Origin: Cellulomonas sp. SLBN-39
GTDB lineage: Bacteria > Actinomycetota > Actinomycetes > Actinomycetales > Cellulomonadaceae
DNA: 64,000 nt
Assembly: GCF_006715865.1 (NCBI RefSeq)
Contig: NZ_VFOA01000001.1
Location: forward strand, 1,364,001 to 1,428,000
Reading direction: 5' to 3'
Shown one piece after another: positions 48,079 through 55,804 of this stretch. The notes beneath the pieces are model-generated. The model did no database searches and was not told where the DNA came from. It saw only the letters and a list, made by a program, of their open reading frames with translations. Position 1 is the first letter of the stretch. Every line of letters begins with the position of its first letter. Both the position numbers and the translations under genes were made by a program.

Positions 48079-50359
48079 GAAGAAGCGGCAGGAGCAGGAG
48101 CGTCTCGAGCAGGAGCGCCTGGAGCAGGAGCGCCTGGAGCAGGAGCGCCTGGATCAGGAGCGCCGGGAGCAGGTGAGGGTCGCTGACGAAGCCCGGCGCC
48201 TGCAGGAAGCACCTGAGGAGAGCGGTCCGAGCGGCGGGGCGATGTCCGCGACGGGGGATCCCCTGGCGCCGGGACGAGTGACACCGGGGCCGCCGACGGA
48301 GGTGTCCGGGCTGCAGCCTGATCCCGGGCCGGATGGCGATGGGCGAAGGCTTGGGTCCGCGTACGGACCGGCGGCAGCGTCTCGCCGGCCGGCGGTCGGC
48401 GCGGATCCGGAGGCGGGTAGCGCGGGCGAGCACGGGAGCGGGTCCGCTGAGGACGGACGGATCCGACCCGAGACGCGCGGGGGGCTCGGAGATGGACCCG
48501 TCGGGGTTGCCGATGTGGGGACGTCCGACCTCGCCGGCGGTGAGTGGCGGCCGCGCGGGGGAGCGGTGGCGCCATCGTCGACGAGCGCAGGTCAGCCGCG
48601 CGCCGGGGCGTCCTCACCCGTCGACGGCGGGAGCGAGGGCGACCCGACGCCGACGGGAGTCGACCGATGGGCGTCAGCGGCGGCTGGCGTGCGGCAAGGG
48701 GGGGAGGGCGGCGGCACCGAGACCCTCGCCGCTGCTCACGACGCTGTTTCACGTGAAACCGCGCGCGCCTGGAGCGCGCCTGACGCGGCGAGATCGGCGG
48801 GCGGCGGGTCCCAGGCTGTGGGGTACGACGCGACGCGTCCGGCAGGCTCGCCGCCGGACGGCCCCGTTGCGCCCGCAGAGACGCCCCGCGCAGCGCAGGA
48901 TCCGGGCGACACCGCTGATGTTCCACGTGAAACCGCCTGGGCTGCCGCCGTCGTCGACGCGGACGCCCGCGATGTTCCACGTGAAACGGCAGCGGTCTCC
49001 GAGGCGGCGACCTCGGACGGAGAAGGGGAGAATCCCTTCGGGCACCCCGGGGAGGCTCGCCCACGACGGACCGGCGGACGACCACAGCCCGTCTCGGTGG
49101 CCCAGCTCGGAGCCGCATACGCGTGGCAGACTGAGGCAGCGCTCGACGAGTCGGAGCCGGCGGCCACGCCGCCCCCGCCGAGCGATCATGGCGGATCGCA
49201 CGACGCCCCCGCTGCGCTGCAGCCCGGGCCGATCGTGGGATCGACCCCCAGCGAGACGGACAGAGGAGACGCGGCCCGCGCCGCCGAGGTCGACCGTGAG
49301 GCCGGGAGCCTGGTCGATGCGAGCGACGCCGGGCCTGTGACCAGCATGAATGCTTCGATCGACGCGGACGACGCCCGTCGGGCCGCCCTTGTGCAGAGCC
49401 TGCCTGCCGCCGACGCGGACACCCCGCTGATGGCCGAGCTGCAGCTCGACGCCCGCCGCCGGATCGAGCTGCGCGGCCGACGCTTCCCCCGCCCGCCGGC
49501 GACGCGAGTCATCACCGTGGCGAACCAGAAGGGTGGCGTGGGCAAGACCACCACGACGGTCAACCTCGCCGCCGCGCTCGCGCAGGCCGGTCTGCAGGTG
49601 CTTGTGCTCGACAACGACCCCCAGGGGAACGCGTCGACGGCGCTGGGCATCGAGCACCGGGCGGGCACCCCCTCCATCTACGAGGTGCTCGTGGACGGCG
49701 CCCCGATGCACGGTGCGGTCCAGGAGAGCCCCGAAGTGCCGGGCCTGTGGTGCCTGCCGGCGACCATCGACCTCTCGGGCGCCGAGATCGAGCTCGTCTC
49801 GATGGTGGCGCGCGAGACCCGTCTGCGCACCGCGCTCGAGCAGTACCTGCAGTGGCGCAGAGACAACGGTCACGAACCGATCGACTACGTGTTCGTCGAC
49901 TGCCCCCCGAGCCTCGGGCTGCTCACCGTCAATGCGTTCGTCGTGGCGCGGGAGGTGCTCATCCCGATCCAGTGCGAGTACTACGCGCTCGAGGGGCTCT
50001 CCCAGCTGCTCAAGACGATCGACCTCATCCAGGCGCACCTCAACCCCGCGCTCGAGGTGTCGACCATCCTGCTGACCATGTACGACGCGCGCACCAACCT
50101 CGCGCAGCAGGTGGCGGACGAGGTACGGACCCACTTCCCCGAGCGGACGCTCCGGACGACGGTGCCGCGCTCGGTACGGATCTCCGAGGCGCCCAGCTAC
50201 GGCCAGACCGTGATGACGTACGACGCCGGGTCGTCCGGGGCGCTCGCCTACCTGGAAGCGGCGCGCGAGCTCGCCGAGCGCGCCGCGCCGGGCACCGGCA
50301 GCACGAACGAGACCGTCGGTGCGACCGCAGCCCCGGCCGCGACGCAGGAGGACATGTGA
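48068..50359 (+). CDS. parA: ParA chromosome-partitioning ATPase with long N-terminal extension
   Basis: ParA uses ATP-dependent DNA binding to pull ParB-parS complexes apart. The ATPase starts near residue 480: deviant Walker A QKGGVGKT (487-494), [10 protein letters not shown] and FVDCPPSLG motifs are intact. GTG 48068 follows a GGGAGG at 48055-48060 and gives 763 residues, so about 480 residues precede the domain, much longer than usual (tens to a hundred). The extension has a (E-Q-E-R-L) repeat coiled coil (residues 9-36) and a disordered Gly/Ser/Pro part. Three parS sites inside it read V(S/P)RET at 227, 285 and 303. A start near Met455 (ATG 49430) would give an ordinary ParA. Confidence 0.9.
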   Translation: MFGRKKRQEQERLEQERLEQERLEQERLDQERREQVRVADEARRLQEAPEESGPSGGAMSATGDPLAPGRVTPGPPTEVSGLQPDPGPDGDGRRLGSAYGPAAASRRPAVGADPEAGSAGEHGSGSAEDGRIRPETRGGLGDGPVGVADVGTSDLAGGEWRPRGGAVAPSSTSAGQPRAGASSPVDGGSEGDPTPTGVDRWASAAAGVRQGGEGGGTETLAAAHDAVSRETARAWSAPDAARSAGGGSQAVGYDATRPAGSPPDGPVAPAETPRAAQDPGDTADVPRETAWAAAVVDADARDVPRETAAVSEAATSDGEGENPFGHPGEARPRRTGGRPQPVSVAQLGAAYAWQTEAALDESEPAATPPPPSDHGGSHDAPAALQPGPIVGSTPSETDRGDAARAAEVDREAGSLVDASDAGPVTSMNASIDADDARRAALVQSLPAADADTPLMAELQLDARRRIELRGRRFPRPPATRVITVANQKGGVGKTTTTVNLAAALAQAGLQVLVLDNDPQGNASTALGIEHRAGTPSIYEVLVDGAPMHGAVQESPEVPGLWCLPATIDLSGAEIELVSMVARETRLRTALEQYLQWRRDNGHEPIDYVFVDCPPSLGLLTVNAFVVAREVLIPIQCEYYALEGLSQLLKTIDLIQAHLNPALEVSTILLTMYDARTNLAQQVADEVRTHFPERTLRTTVPRSVRISEAPSYGQTVMTYDAGSSGALAYLEAARELAERAAPGTGSTNETVGATAAPAATQEDM
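48092..48166 (+). repeat. Five-copy 15-base tandem repeat in parA
   Basis: The unit GAGCAGGAGCGCCTG runs at 48092-48106, 48107-48121, 48122-48136, 48137-48151 and 48152-48166, the middle three copies identical. Each unit codes for E-Q-E-R-L, so copy-number change keeps the frame. Confidence 0.9.
48745..48760. other. parS site 4, inside parA
   Basis: TGTTTCACGTGAAACC matches the 16-base parS consensus except for the last base. The in-frame reading is V-S-R-E-T (residues 227-231 of the long ParA). Confidence 0.93.
48919..48934. other. parS-like site 5, inside parA
   Basis: TGTTCCACGTGAAACC differs from parS at one internal position and at the last base. It is read in frame as V-P-R-E-T (285-289). 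Confidence 0.85.
48973..48988. other. parS-like site 6, inside parA
   Basis: TGTTCCACGTGAAACG differs from parS at one internal position and the last base, and is read in frame as V-P-R-E-T (303-307). It is 54 bases from site 5. Confidence 0.85.
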
Positions 50360-51753
50360 GCGAGAAGCGCCGTGGACTGGGCCGAGGGCTCGGTGCACTG
50401 ATCCCCACCGGGCTCGACGGCAGCCGGAGCACCGGCGCCGACCGGCCCGTGGATGTGTTCTTCCCCGACAACCGCAAGGCTGCGGCCGCCGCGCAGGCGG
50501 CCGAGGACCAGGCGGCCGTGGAGGCGACCGAACCGCCGGCCGACGGTGCTGTGCGCACGGACGTTCGTGCACCCGAGGCCGCCACGGCGGATGGTGTGCC
50601 GGCCACAGACGCGGAGCGGGGAGTGGCTGCGTCCACCGAGTCCGTGCCGGCAGCGAAGGACGAGGGCGTCGTCGCGGACGCGCGGACCGCGGACGCCGTC
50701 GCGCAGGAGCGCGACGGTGGACGCGCGACCGGCAGCCAGCGCGAGGACGTCGCGGCCGTCACCGGTGCGCCGGCGGTCGACCCCACGCAGGTCTCCGGCC
50801 CGAGCGGTGCATCGGCCCTGGTCAGCAGCTCGGGAGAGGCCGCGTCACCCACCGGCACCGCGTCCGGCGGCGACGGTCATGTCGCGGCTCCCGCGTCGGA
50901 CGACTGGAAGGCGGACGTCGCCGATCTCGTGCCCGTGCCGGGCGCGCGCTTCGCCGAGCTGCCCGTCGACGCGATCCGGGCGAACGCACGGCAGCCGCGC
51001 CAGGTCTTTGACGACGACGCGCTCGAGGAGCTGGTCGGCTCGATCCGTGAGCTCGGCGTGCTCCAGCCGATCGTCGTCCGTGACGTGGGTGACGGGTACG
51101 AGCTGATCATGGGGGAGCGCCGCTGGCGCGCCACCCAGCAGGCCGGGCTGGAGACCATCCCGGCGATCATCCGCGAGACCGACGACGCGGACATGCTGCG
51201 GGACGCGCTCCTGGAGAACCTGCACCGGGCGCAGCTCAACCCCCTCGAGGAGGCCGCCGCCTACCAGCAGCTGCTCGACGACTTCGGGTGCACGCACGAC
51301 GAGCTGGCCACCCGGATCCACCGCTCGCGGCCGCAGATCTCCAACACGCTGCGTCTGCTGCGCCTGCCTCCGCTCGTCCAGCGGCGGGTGGCGGCCGGCG
51401 TCATCTCCGCAGGTCACGCGCGGGCGCTGCTCGGGCTGAGCGACGGCGCCGCCATCGAGCGGCTGGCCCAGCGCATCGTCGCCGAGGGGCTGTCCGTGCG
51501 GGCCGTCGAGGAGATCGTCGCGCTCGGCGGGGACGAGACGGCTCCGACACGGCGGCCTCGTGCCCGCGCGGGAGTGCGCAACGAGGCGCTCGACGAGCTG
51601 GCCGGGCGCCTCTCCGACCGGTTCGAGACGCGCGTCAAGGTCGACCTGGGCAAGACGCGCGGACGCCTGACCGTCGAGTTCGCCTCGGTGCAGGACCTCA
51701 ACCGGATCCTCAACACGCTCGCCCCGGACGACCCGGGGCTGCTCCGAGGCTGA
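50356..51753 (+). CDS. parB: ParB chromosome-partitioning protein
   Basis: ParB binds parS, spreads as a CTP-dependent clamp and is moved by ParA. The 465-residue protein has the N-terminal ParA-contact motif [13 protein letters not shown] (about 5-17), a disordered Ala/Thr/Asp-rich stretch (about 40-190), the CTPase/ParB domain with GERRWRA at 253-259 and [14 protein letters not shown] near 291, a helix-turn-helix domain and a C-terminal dimerisation domain. The disordered part is longer than in most ParB. The GTG start overlaps the parA stop by four bases. Six parS-like sites lie 1.4-3.4 kb upstream of the start. Confidence 0.95.
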   Translation: MSEKRRGLGRGLGALIPTGLDGSRSTGADRPVDVFFPDNRKAAAAAQAAEDQAAVEATEPPADGAVRTDVRAPEAATADGVPATDAERGVAASTESVPAAKDEGVVADARTADAVAQERDGGRATGSQREDVAAVTGAPAVDPTQVSGPSGASALVSSSGEAASPTGTASGGDGHVAAPASDDWKADVADLVPVPGARFAELPVDAIRANARQPRQVFDDDALEELVGSIRELGVLQPIVVRDVGDGYELIMGERRWRATQQAGLETIPAIIRETDDADMLRDALLENLHRAQLNPLEEAAAYQQLLDDFGCTHDELATRIHRSRPQISNTLRLLRLPPLVQRRVAAGVISAGHARALLGLSDGAAIERLAQRIVAEGLSVRAVEEIVALGGDETAPTRRPRARAGVRNEALDELAGRLSDRFETRVKVDLGKTRGRLTVEFASVQDLNRILNTLAPDDPGLLRG

Positions 51754-51859
51754 TCCGCGGCCCGGGCGCACGCGGTCGGCACGACGGGCGGCGGTGGGCG
51801 TCGCCTGCGGGGAGAGTGCCGCCGACCGCAGCGTGCCGCCCGTCGGCTGTGTGACCACC

Positions 51860-51913
51860 CGGCGGAGCGTGGCGACCAGGCGGAGCGTGGCGACCCGGCG
51901 GAGCGTGGCGACC
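51860..51913 (+). repeat. Three tandem 18-base repeats downstream of parB
   Basis: The unit CGGCGGAGCGTGGCGACC occurs three times in a row at 51860-51877, 51878-51895 and 51896-51913; the second differs only in the first base. The gap (51754-51937) also has two inverted repeats (51772-51780 with 51821-51829; 51782-51792 with 51835-51845) that may end parB transcription. Confidence 0.85.
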
Positions 51914-51937
51914 GGTCGCAGCTCGCTGACCGACGGG

Positions 51938-52906
51938 TCAGTCGGTGGCGACGGGTGCTTGCACGGCGGCGTCGACCAGTGCGCGGTAGAGCGTGCCGAG
52001 CCCGTGACCTGCAGCGACGGCCGACTGGGGCAGCAGGGACGTCTCGGTCATGCCCGGCGCGACGTTGACCTCCAGGAACCAGGGCGTGCCCGCCGCGTCG
52101 ACGACCAGGTCGGTACGGGAGAGCCGTTCGAGCCCGAGAGCCCGGTGCGCGCGGACGGCGACGTCCTGCACGGCCCGTGTCGTCGCCTCGTCGAGCCGCG
52201 CCGGGGCGAAGTACTGCGTCCGTCCCGCGTTGTACCGGGCGTCGTAGTCGTACGGCCCGTCGGTGACGATCTCGACCGGCGGCAGCGCGAACGGTCCGTC
52301 GCCTGTGTCGAGGACGCTGACAGCGACCTCGACGCCCACCACCGCCCGCTCGACCAGAGCCGTGTCGGTGTACGAGAAGCACGCGATCATCGCCTGCGGC
52401 AGGTCCTCGCGCCGTTCGACCAGCGTGACCCCGAGGGCGGAGCCGCCGCGTGAGGGCTTGACGACCAGAGGCAGCCCGAGGCGCGCGACGAGCATGTCGA
52501 GGACCGCCCCTGCGCCGAGCTCGCGGAACAGCGACTGCGGCAGCGTCGCGAAGTCCGGTGTCGCGATGCCGTCGCGGGCCACGACGGTCTTGGCGATCGG
52601 CTTGCTCCAGGCGACGCGCGAGGCGCGCGGACCCGTCCCGAGCACGCGCAGGCCCATCATCCGGACGACGTCGCGGACCGAACCGTCCTCGCCGCTGGCG
52701 CCGTGCAGCACGGGCCAGACGACGTCGGGGGAGAGCTGGCGCAGCGCCGGGACGAGGTCGGCGTCGACGTCGTGGACGCTGACCTCGGCACCCGTCGATC
52801 GCAGGGCCTCGGCCACGCGGCGGCCGCTGCGCAGCGAGACGTCGCGCTCGTGGGACAGGCCGCCGGCCAGGACCGCCACCCGAGGTGCGCGTGCAGGTGC
52901 GTCCAC
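51938..52906 (-). CDS. D-alanine--D-alanine ligase family ATP-grasp protein
   Basis: The 322-residue product has the Ddl fold: N-terminal LAGGLSHERDVSLRSG near 11-26, a His/Gly-rich LHGASGEDG near 78-86, the ATP-grasp KPSRGGSALGVTLV near 160 and the metal-binding NVAPGMTETS near 286-295. It is shorter than typical Ddl (about 340-370), so a role in another dipeptide or peptide bond is possible. GTG 52906 lies one base after the aminotransferase stop. The gene ends convergent with parB. Confidence 0.82.
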   Translation of the reverse strand: MDAPARAPRVAVLAGGLSHERDVSLRSGRRVAEALRSTGAEVSVHDVDADLVPALRQLSPDVVWPVLHGASGEDGSVRDVVRMMGLRVLGTGPRASRVAWSKPIAKTVVARDGIATPDFATLPQSLFRELGAGAVLDMLVARLGLPLVVKPSRGGSALGVTLVERREDLPQAMIACFSYTDTALVERAVVGVEVAVSVLDTGDGPFALPPVEIVTDGPYDYDARYNAGRTQYFAPARLDEATTRAVQDVAVRAHRALGLERLSRTDLVVDAAGTPWFLEVNVAPGMTETSLLPQSAVAAGHGLGTLYRALVDAAVQAPVATD

Positions 52907-52907
52907 G

Positions 52908-54254
52908 TCAGGAGACGTCCGGTCCGGGGGTCTGCACGTCCCCGTCGGCACGGTGCGCCCCCGGGCCGAACAGGTCGACGAGCTCGCTCTCACCTGCGAC
53001 GACACCGGCGAGGCGGCGCACGCCCTCCCGGATGCGCTCGGGCGTGGGGTAGCAGAACGACAGCCGCATGTGGTCGGCGCCGCGGCCGTCGAAGTAGAAC
53101 GCGGTGCCCGGCACGTAGGCGACCAGGGCGGTGACCGCGCGAGGCAGCATCTCGCGCGCGTCGAGGCCGTCGGGCAGGCGGACCCACGTGTAGAAGCCGC
53201 CGTCGGGCACCGTCCACGAGGCGGTCGGCATGAGCTCGGCGAGCGCACCGACCATCGCGTCGCGCCGCTCGCGGTACATCTCGCGGTAGTCCTTGATCTG
53301 GGCGCGCCAGTCGCACGTCTGCAGGTACGTCGAGACGGTCAGCTGCGACGCGTTCGACGGGGAGAGGATCGCGGACTCGCTGGCCAGCACGAGCTTCTCG
53401 CGGACCGCGTGCGGCGCCACGACCCAGCCGACGCGGTAGCCCGGGGCGAACGTCTTGGAGAACGAGCCGAGGTACAGCACGCCCTCGTCGTCCATCGAGC
53501 GCAGCGCCGGGCGCGGGTCGCCCTCGAACCCGAGCAGGCCGTACGGGTCGTCCTCGACGACGAGGACCCCGTGCCGCCGGCAGACCTCGAGCACCCGGGG
53601 ACGGCGCTCGAGGGCGAGGGAGACACCCGCGGGGTTGTGGAAGTTCGGCACGGTGTACAGCAGCTTCGCCCGACGGCCCGCAGCGGCGAGCGCCGTCAGC
53701 GTCTCGTCGAGGGCCTCGGGGACCAGCCCGTGCTCGTCGATCGGCACGTGCACGACGTCGGCCTGGTACGCCCGGAACACGCCGAGCGCACCCACGTACG
53801 ACGGCGCCTCGGCGACCACGACGTCGCCCGGGTCGCAGAACACGCGGGTGACCAGGTCCAACGCCTGCTGGGAGCCCGTGGTGACGACCACGTCGTCCGG
53901 GTGCGCGTCGATGCCCTGCAGGCGCATGACCTCGAGGATCTGCTCGCGCAGCGTCGGGTCGCCCTGCCCCGAGCCGTACTGGAGCGCCACGAGCCCGCGC
54001 TGCGCGACGACCCGCTGCGCGATGTCGGCCAGCACGTCGAGGGGCAGCCGGTCGAGGTACGGCATGCCACCGGCGAGCGACACGACCTCGGGTCGGTTGG
54101 CCACGGCGAACAGGGCGCGGATCTCGGAGGCGCGCATGCCGTGCGTGCGTTCGGCGTAGGCGCCGAACCAGGGGTCGAGACGGGTGCCGGCTGCGGCCGC
54201 GGACGTGGGGGTGGGTCCCGACGTCGTGCGGTCGGGCTCGGTCACGGAGGTCAT
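52908..54254 (-). CDS. PLP-dependent aminotransferase (class I/II, MocR/LysN-like)
   Basis: The 448-residue enzyme resembles 2-aminoadipate/multi-substrate aminotransferases: SLAGGMP near 60, QYGSGQGDPTLR near 90, TTGSQQALDLV near 120, the PLP-lysine in GSFSKTFAPGYRVGW near 265 and the C-terminal RLSFCYP. The first 30 residues are Thr/Ser-rich and unlike the family. ATG 54254 has no Shine-Dalgarno; a 7-bp palindrome lies just upstream. It is co-transcribed with the ATP-grasp gene. The substrate is unknown. Confidence 0.86.
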   Translation of the reverse strand: MTSVTEPDRTTSGPTPTSAAAAGTRLDPWFGAYAERTHGMRASEIRALFAVANRPEVVSLAGGMPYLDRLPLDVLADIAQRVVAQRGLVALQYGSGQGDPTLREQILEVMRLQGIDAHPDDVVVTTGSQQALDLVTRVFCDPGDVVVAEAPSYVGALGVFRAYQADVVHVPIDEHGLVPEALDETLTALAAAGRRAKLLYTVPNFHNPAGVSLALERRPRVLEVCRRHGVLVVEDDPYGLLGFEGDPRPALRSMDDEGVLYLGSFSKTFAPGYRVGWVVAPHAVREKLVLASESAILSPSNASQLTVSTYLQTCDWRAQIKDYREMYRERRDAMVGALAELMPTASWTVPDGGFYTWVRLPDGLDAREMLPRAVTALVAYVPGTAFYFDGRGADHMRLSFCYPTPERIREGVRRLAGVVAGESELVDLFGPGAHRADGDVQTPGPDVS

Positions 54255-54261
54255 CCCCTGA

Positions 54262-54277
54262 GTGTGGCACGCCACAC
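54262..54277. promoter_or_regulatory. Perfect palindrome upstream of the aminotransferase
   Basis: GTGTGGC-AC-GCCACAC (54262-54277) has two 7-base arms around a two-base centre, eight bases ahead of the start codon. It could be an operator overlapping the promoter or a weak trxA terminator. Confidence 0.45.
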
Positions 54278-54309
54278 CCGCGGGATGACCGGACGTCCCA
54301 CGCCCGGAG

Positions 54310-54651
54310 TCAGGCCGGCGGGGTCCGATCCGGGACGATCTCCTCGATCTTCTCCCGGAAAGCGGCCTTCGGGCGGGCGCCGATGACCGAGTCGACCATC
54401 TCGCCGCCCACGAAGAACCCGATGAACGGGATCGACTGCACGTGGAACTGCTCGGTGAGCGCCGGGTTGGCGTCGGTGTCGACCTTCACGACACGGACGC
54501 GACCGTCGTACTCGGCCGCCAGCTCGTCGAGCACGGGCGAGACCATGCGGCACGGGCCGCACCAGGTCGCCCAGAAGTCCACGACGACGGGCAGGTCGGA
54601 CTCCAGGACCTCCGCGCCGAAGGTCGCGTCGGTGACGTCGACGACGCTCAT
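54310..54651 (-). CDS. trxA: Thioredoxin
   Basis: Thioredoxin reduces protein disulphides and is recycled by TrxB. The 113-residue protein has the active site WCGPC (Cys31-Cys34), the conserved DFWATW start and a cis-Pro in the SIPF segment (Pro76). It has no signal peptide, so it is cytoplasmic. ATG 54651 overlaps the trxB stop by four bases, so both are made from the trxB promoter. Confidence 0.96.
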   Translation of the reverse strand: MSVVDVTDATFGAEVLESDLPVVVDFWATWCGPCRMVSPVLDELAAEYDGRVRVVKVDTDANPALTEQFHVQSIPFIGFFVGGEMVDSVIGARPKAAFREKIEEIVPDRTPPA

Positions 54652-55682
54652 GCGCCCGCCTCCGCGCCGGTCGTCACGAGCGCCTCGCCGGGGACCTGCG
54701 GGTCGACGACGTCCGTGACCAGGCCGGACAGGTAGTGCTGCGCGTCGAGGGCGGCGGCGCAGCCGGAGCCGGCGGCGGTGATGGCCTGCCGGTACCGGTG
54801 GTCCACCACGTCGCCCGCGGCGAACACGCCGGGGATGTTGGTCAGCGTGGTGCGCCCCTGGACGACGACGTAGCCGTTCTCGTCGAGCTCGACCTGGCCG
54901 ACCAGCAGCTCGGTGCGCGGGACGTGGCCGATCGCGACGAACACACCGCCGGCCTCGATCTCGCGGGTCTCGCCCGTGACGGTGTCGCGCAGCGTGAGGC
55001 CGGTGACCTTGTCCTCGCCGTGGATCGCGACGACCTCGGAGTTCCACGCGAACTCGATCTTCGGGTCCGCGGCGGCGCGGTCCGCCATGATCTTCGAGGC
55101 CCGCAGCGTGTCGCGGCGGTGGACCATCGTGACCCGACGGCCGAAGCGCGTGAGGAACGTCGCCTCCTCGACGGCGGAGTCGCCGCCGCCGACCACGACG
55201 ATCTCCTGGTCGCGGAAGAAGAACCCGTCGCAGGTGGCGCACCACGAGACGCCGTGGCCGGACAGGCGCTTCTCGTCGTCGAGGCCCAGCTCGCGGTACG
55301 CGGAGCCGGTCGACAGGATCACCGAGCGCGCGCGGTAGACGTCGCCGGAGCCGGTGGTGACGACCTTGACGTCGCCCGTGAGGTCCAGCGAGGTCGCGTC
55401 GTCCCAGAGCACCTCGGCGCCGAACTTCTCGGCCTGCTTCTGGAGGGAGTCCATGAGCTCGGGGCCCTGGACGCCGTCGGGGAAGCCGGGGAAGTTCTCG
55501 ACCTCGGTGGTGTTCATGAGCGCACCGCCGGCGGTGACGGAGCCGGCCACCACGACGGGCGCGAGCCCGGCACGGGCGGCGTAGATCGCCGCGGTGTAGC
55601 CCGCGGGACCGGAGCCGACGATGACGACGTCGCGGACGACGGCGTCGGTGCGGGGGGTCTGGTCGGTCGTCTCAGCGGTCAC
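54648..55682 (-). CDS. trxB: Thioredoxin reductase
   Basis: TrxB transfers electrons from NADPH through FAD to thioredoxin. The 344-residue protein has the FAD motif [10 protein letters not shown] near 23-32, the redox-active Cys148-Ala-Thr-Cys151 and the NADPH motif GGGDSA near 165-170. The first 15 residues are a non-conserved tail. It starts with GTG 55682 and is preceded by a SigR/SigH-type promoter at 55748-55773, so oxidative thiol stress probably raises its transcription. Confidence 0.97.
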   Translation of the reverse strand: MTAETTDQTPRTDAVVRDVVIVGSGPAGYTAAIYAARAGLAPVVVAGSVTAGGALMNTTEVENFPGFPDGVQGPELMDSLQKQAEKFGAEVLWDDATSLDLTGDVKVVTTGSGDVYRARSVILSTGSAYRELGLDDEKRLSGHGVSWCATCDGFFFRDQEIVVVGGGDSAVEEATFLTRFGRRVTMVHRRDTLRASKIMADRAAADPKIEFAWNSEVVAIHGEDKVTGLTLRDTVTGETREIEAGGVFVAIGHVPRTELLVGQVELDENGYVVVQGRTTLTNIPGVFAAGDVVDHRYRQAITAAGSGCAAALDAQHYLSGLVTDVVDPQVPGEALVTTGAEAGA

Positions 55683-55747
55683 GGGGTCCCTCGGTCGGTC
55701 GGTGCCCGCGGCGGCGGGCGGCGGTGGTCGGTGGTCCTGGCCTCGTC

Positions 55748-55773
55748 AACCGATGGTAGGCGCCGTGTGTTCC
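55748..55773 (-). promoter_or_regulatory. SigR/SigH-type ECF promoter of trxB-trxA
   Basis: On the minus strand GGAAC (55769-55773) is followed after exactly 18 bases by GTT (55748-55750), the recognition pattern of SigR (Streptomyces) and SigH (mycobacteria), which activate trxB-trxA operons. A TACCAT hexamer at 55753-55758 could be an overlapping housekeeping -10. Confidence 0.72.
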
Positions 55774-55804
55774 GGGACGGCGACGCAACGGTGGACGGCA
55801 GGCG

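Noticed and set aside
51794-52453. Plus-strand frame with a VATRRS repeat downstream of parB
   Set aside because: The repeat is the 18-base tandem repeat read in frame; the rest is antisense to the Ddl-like gene and has no binding site.
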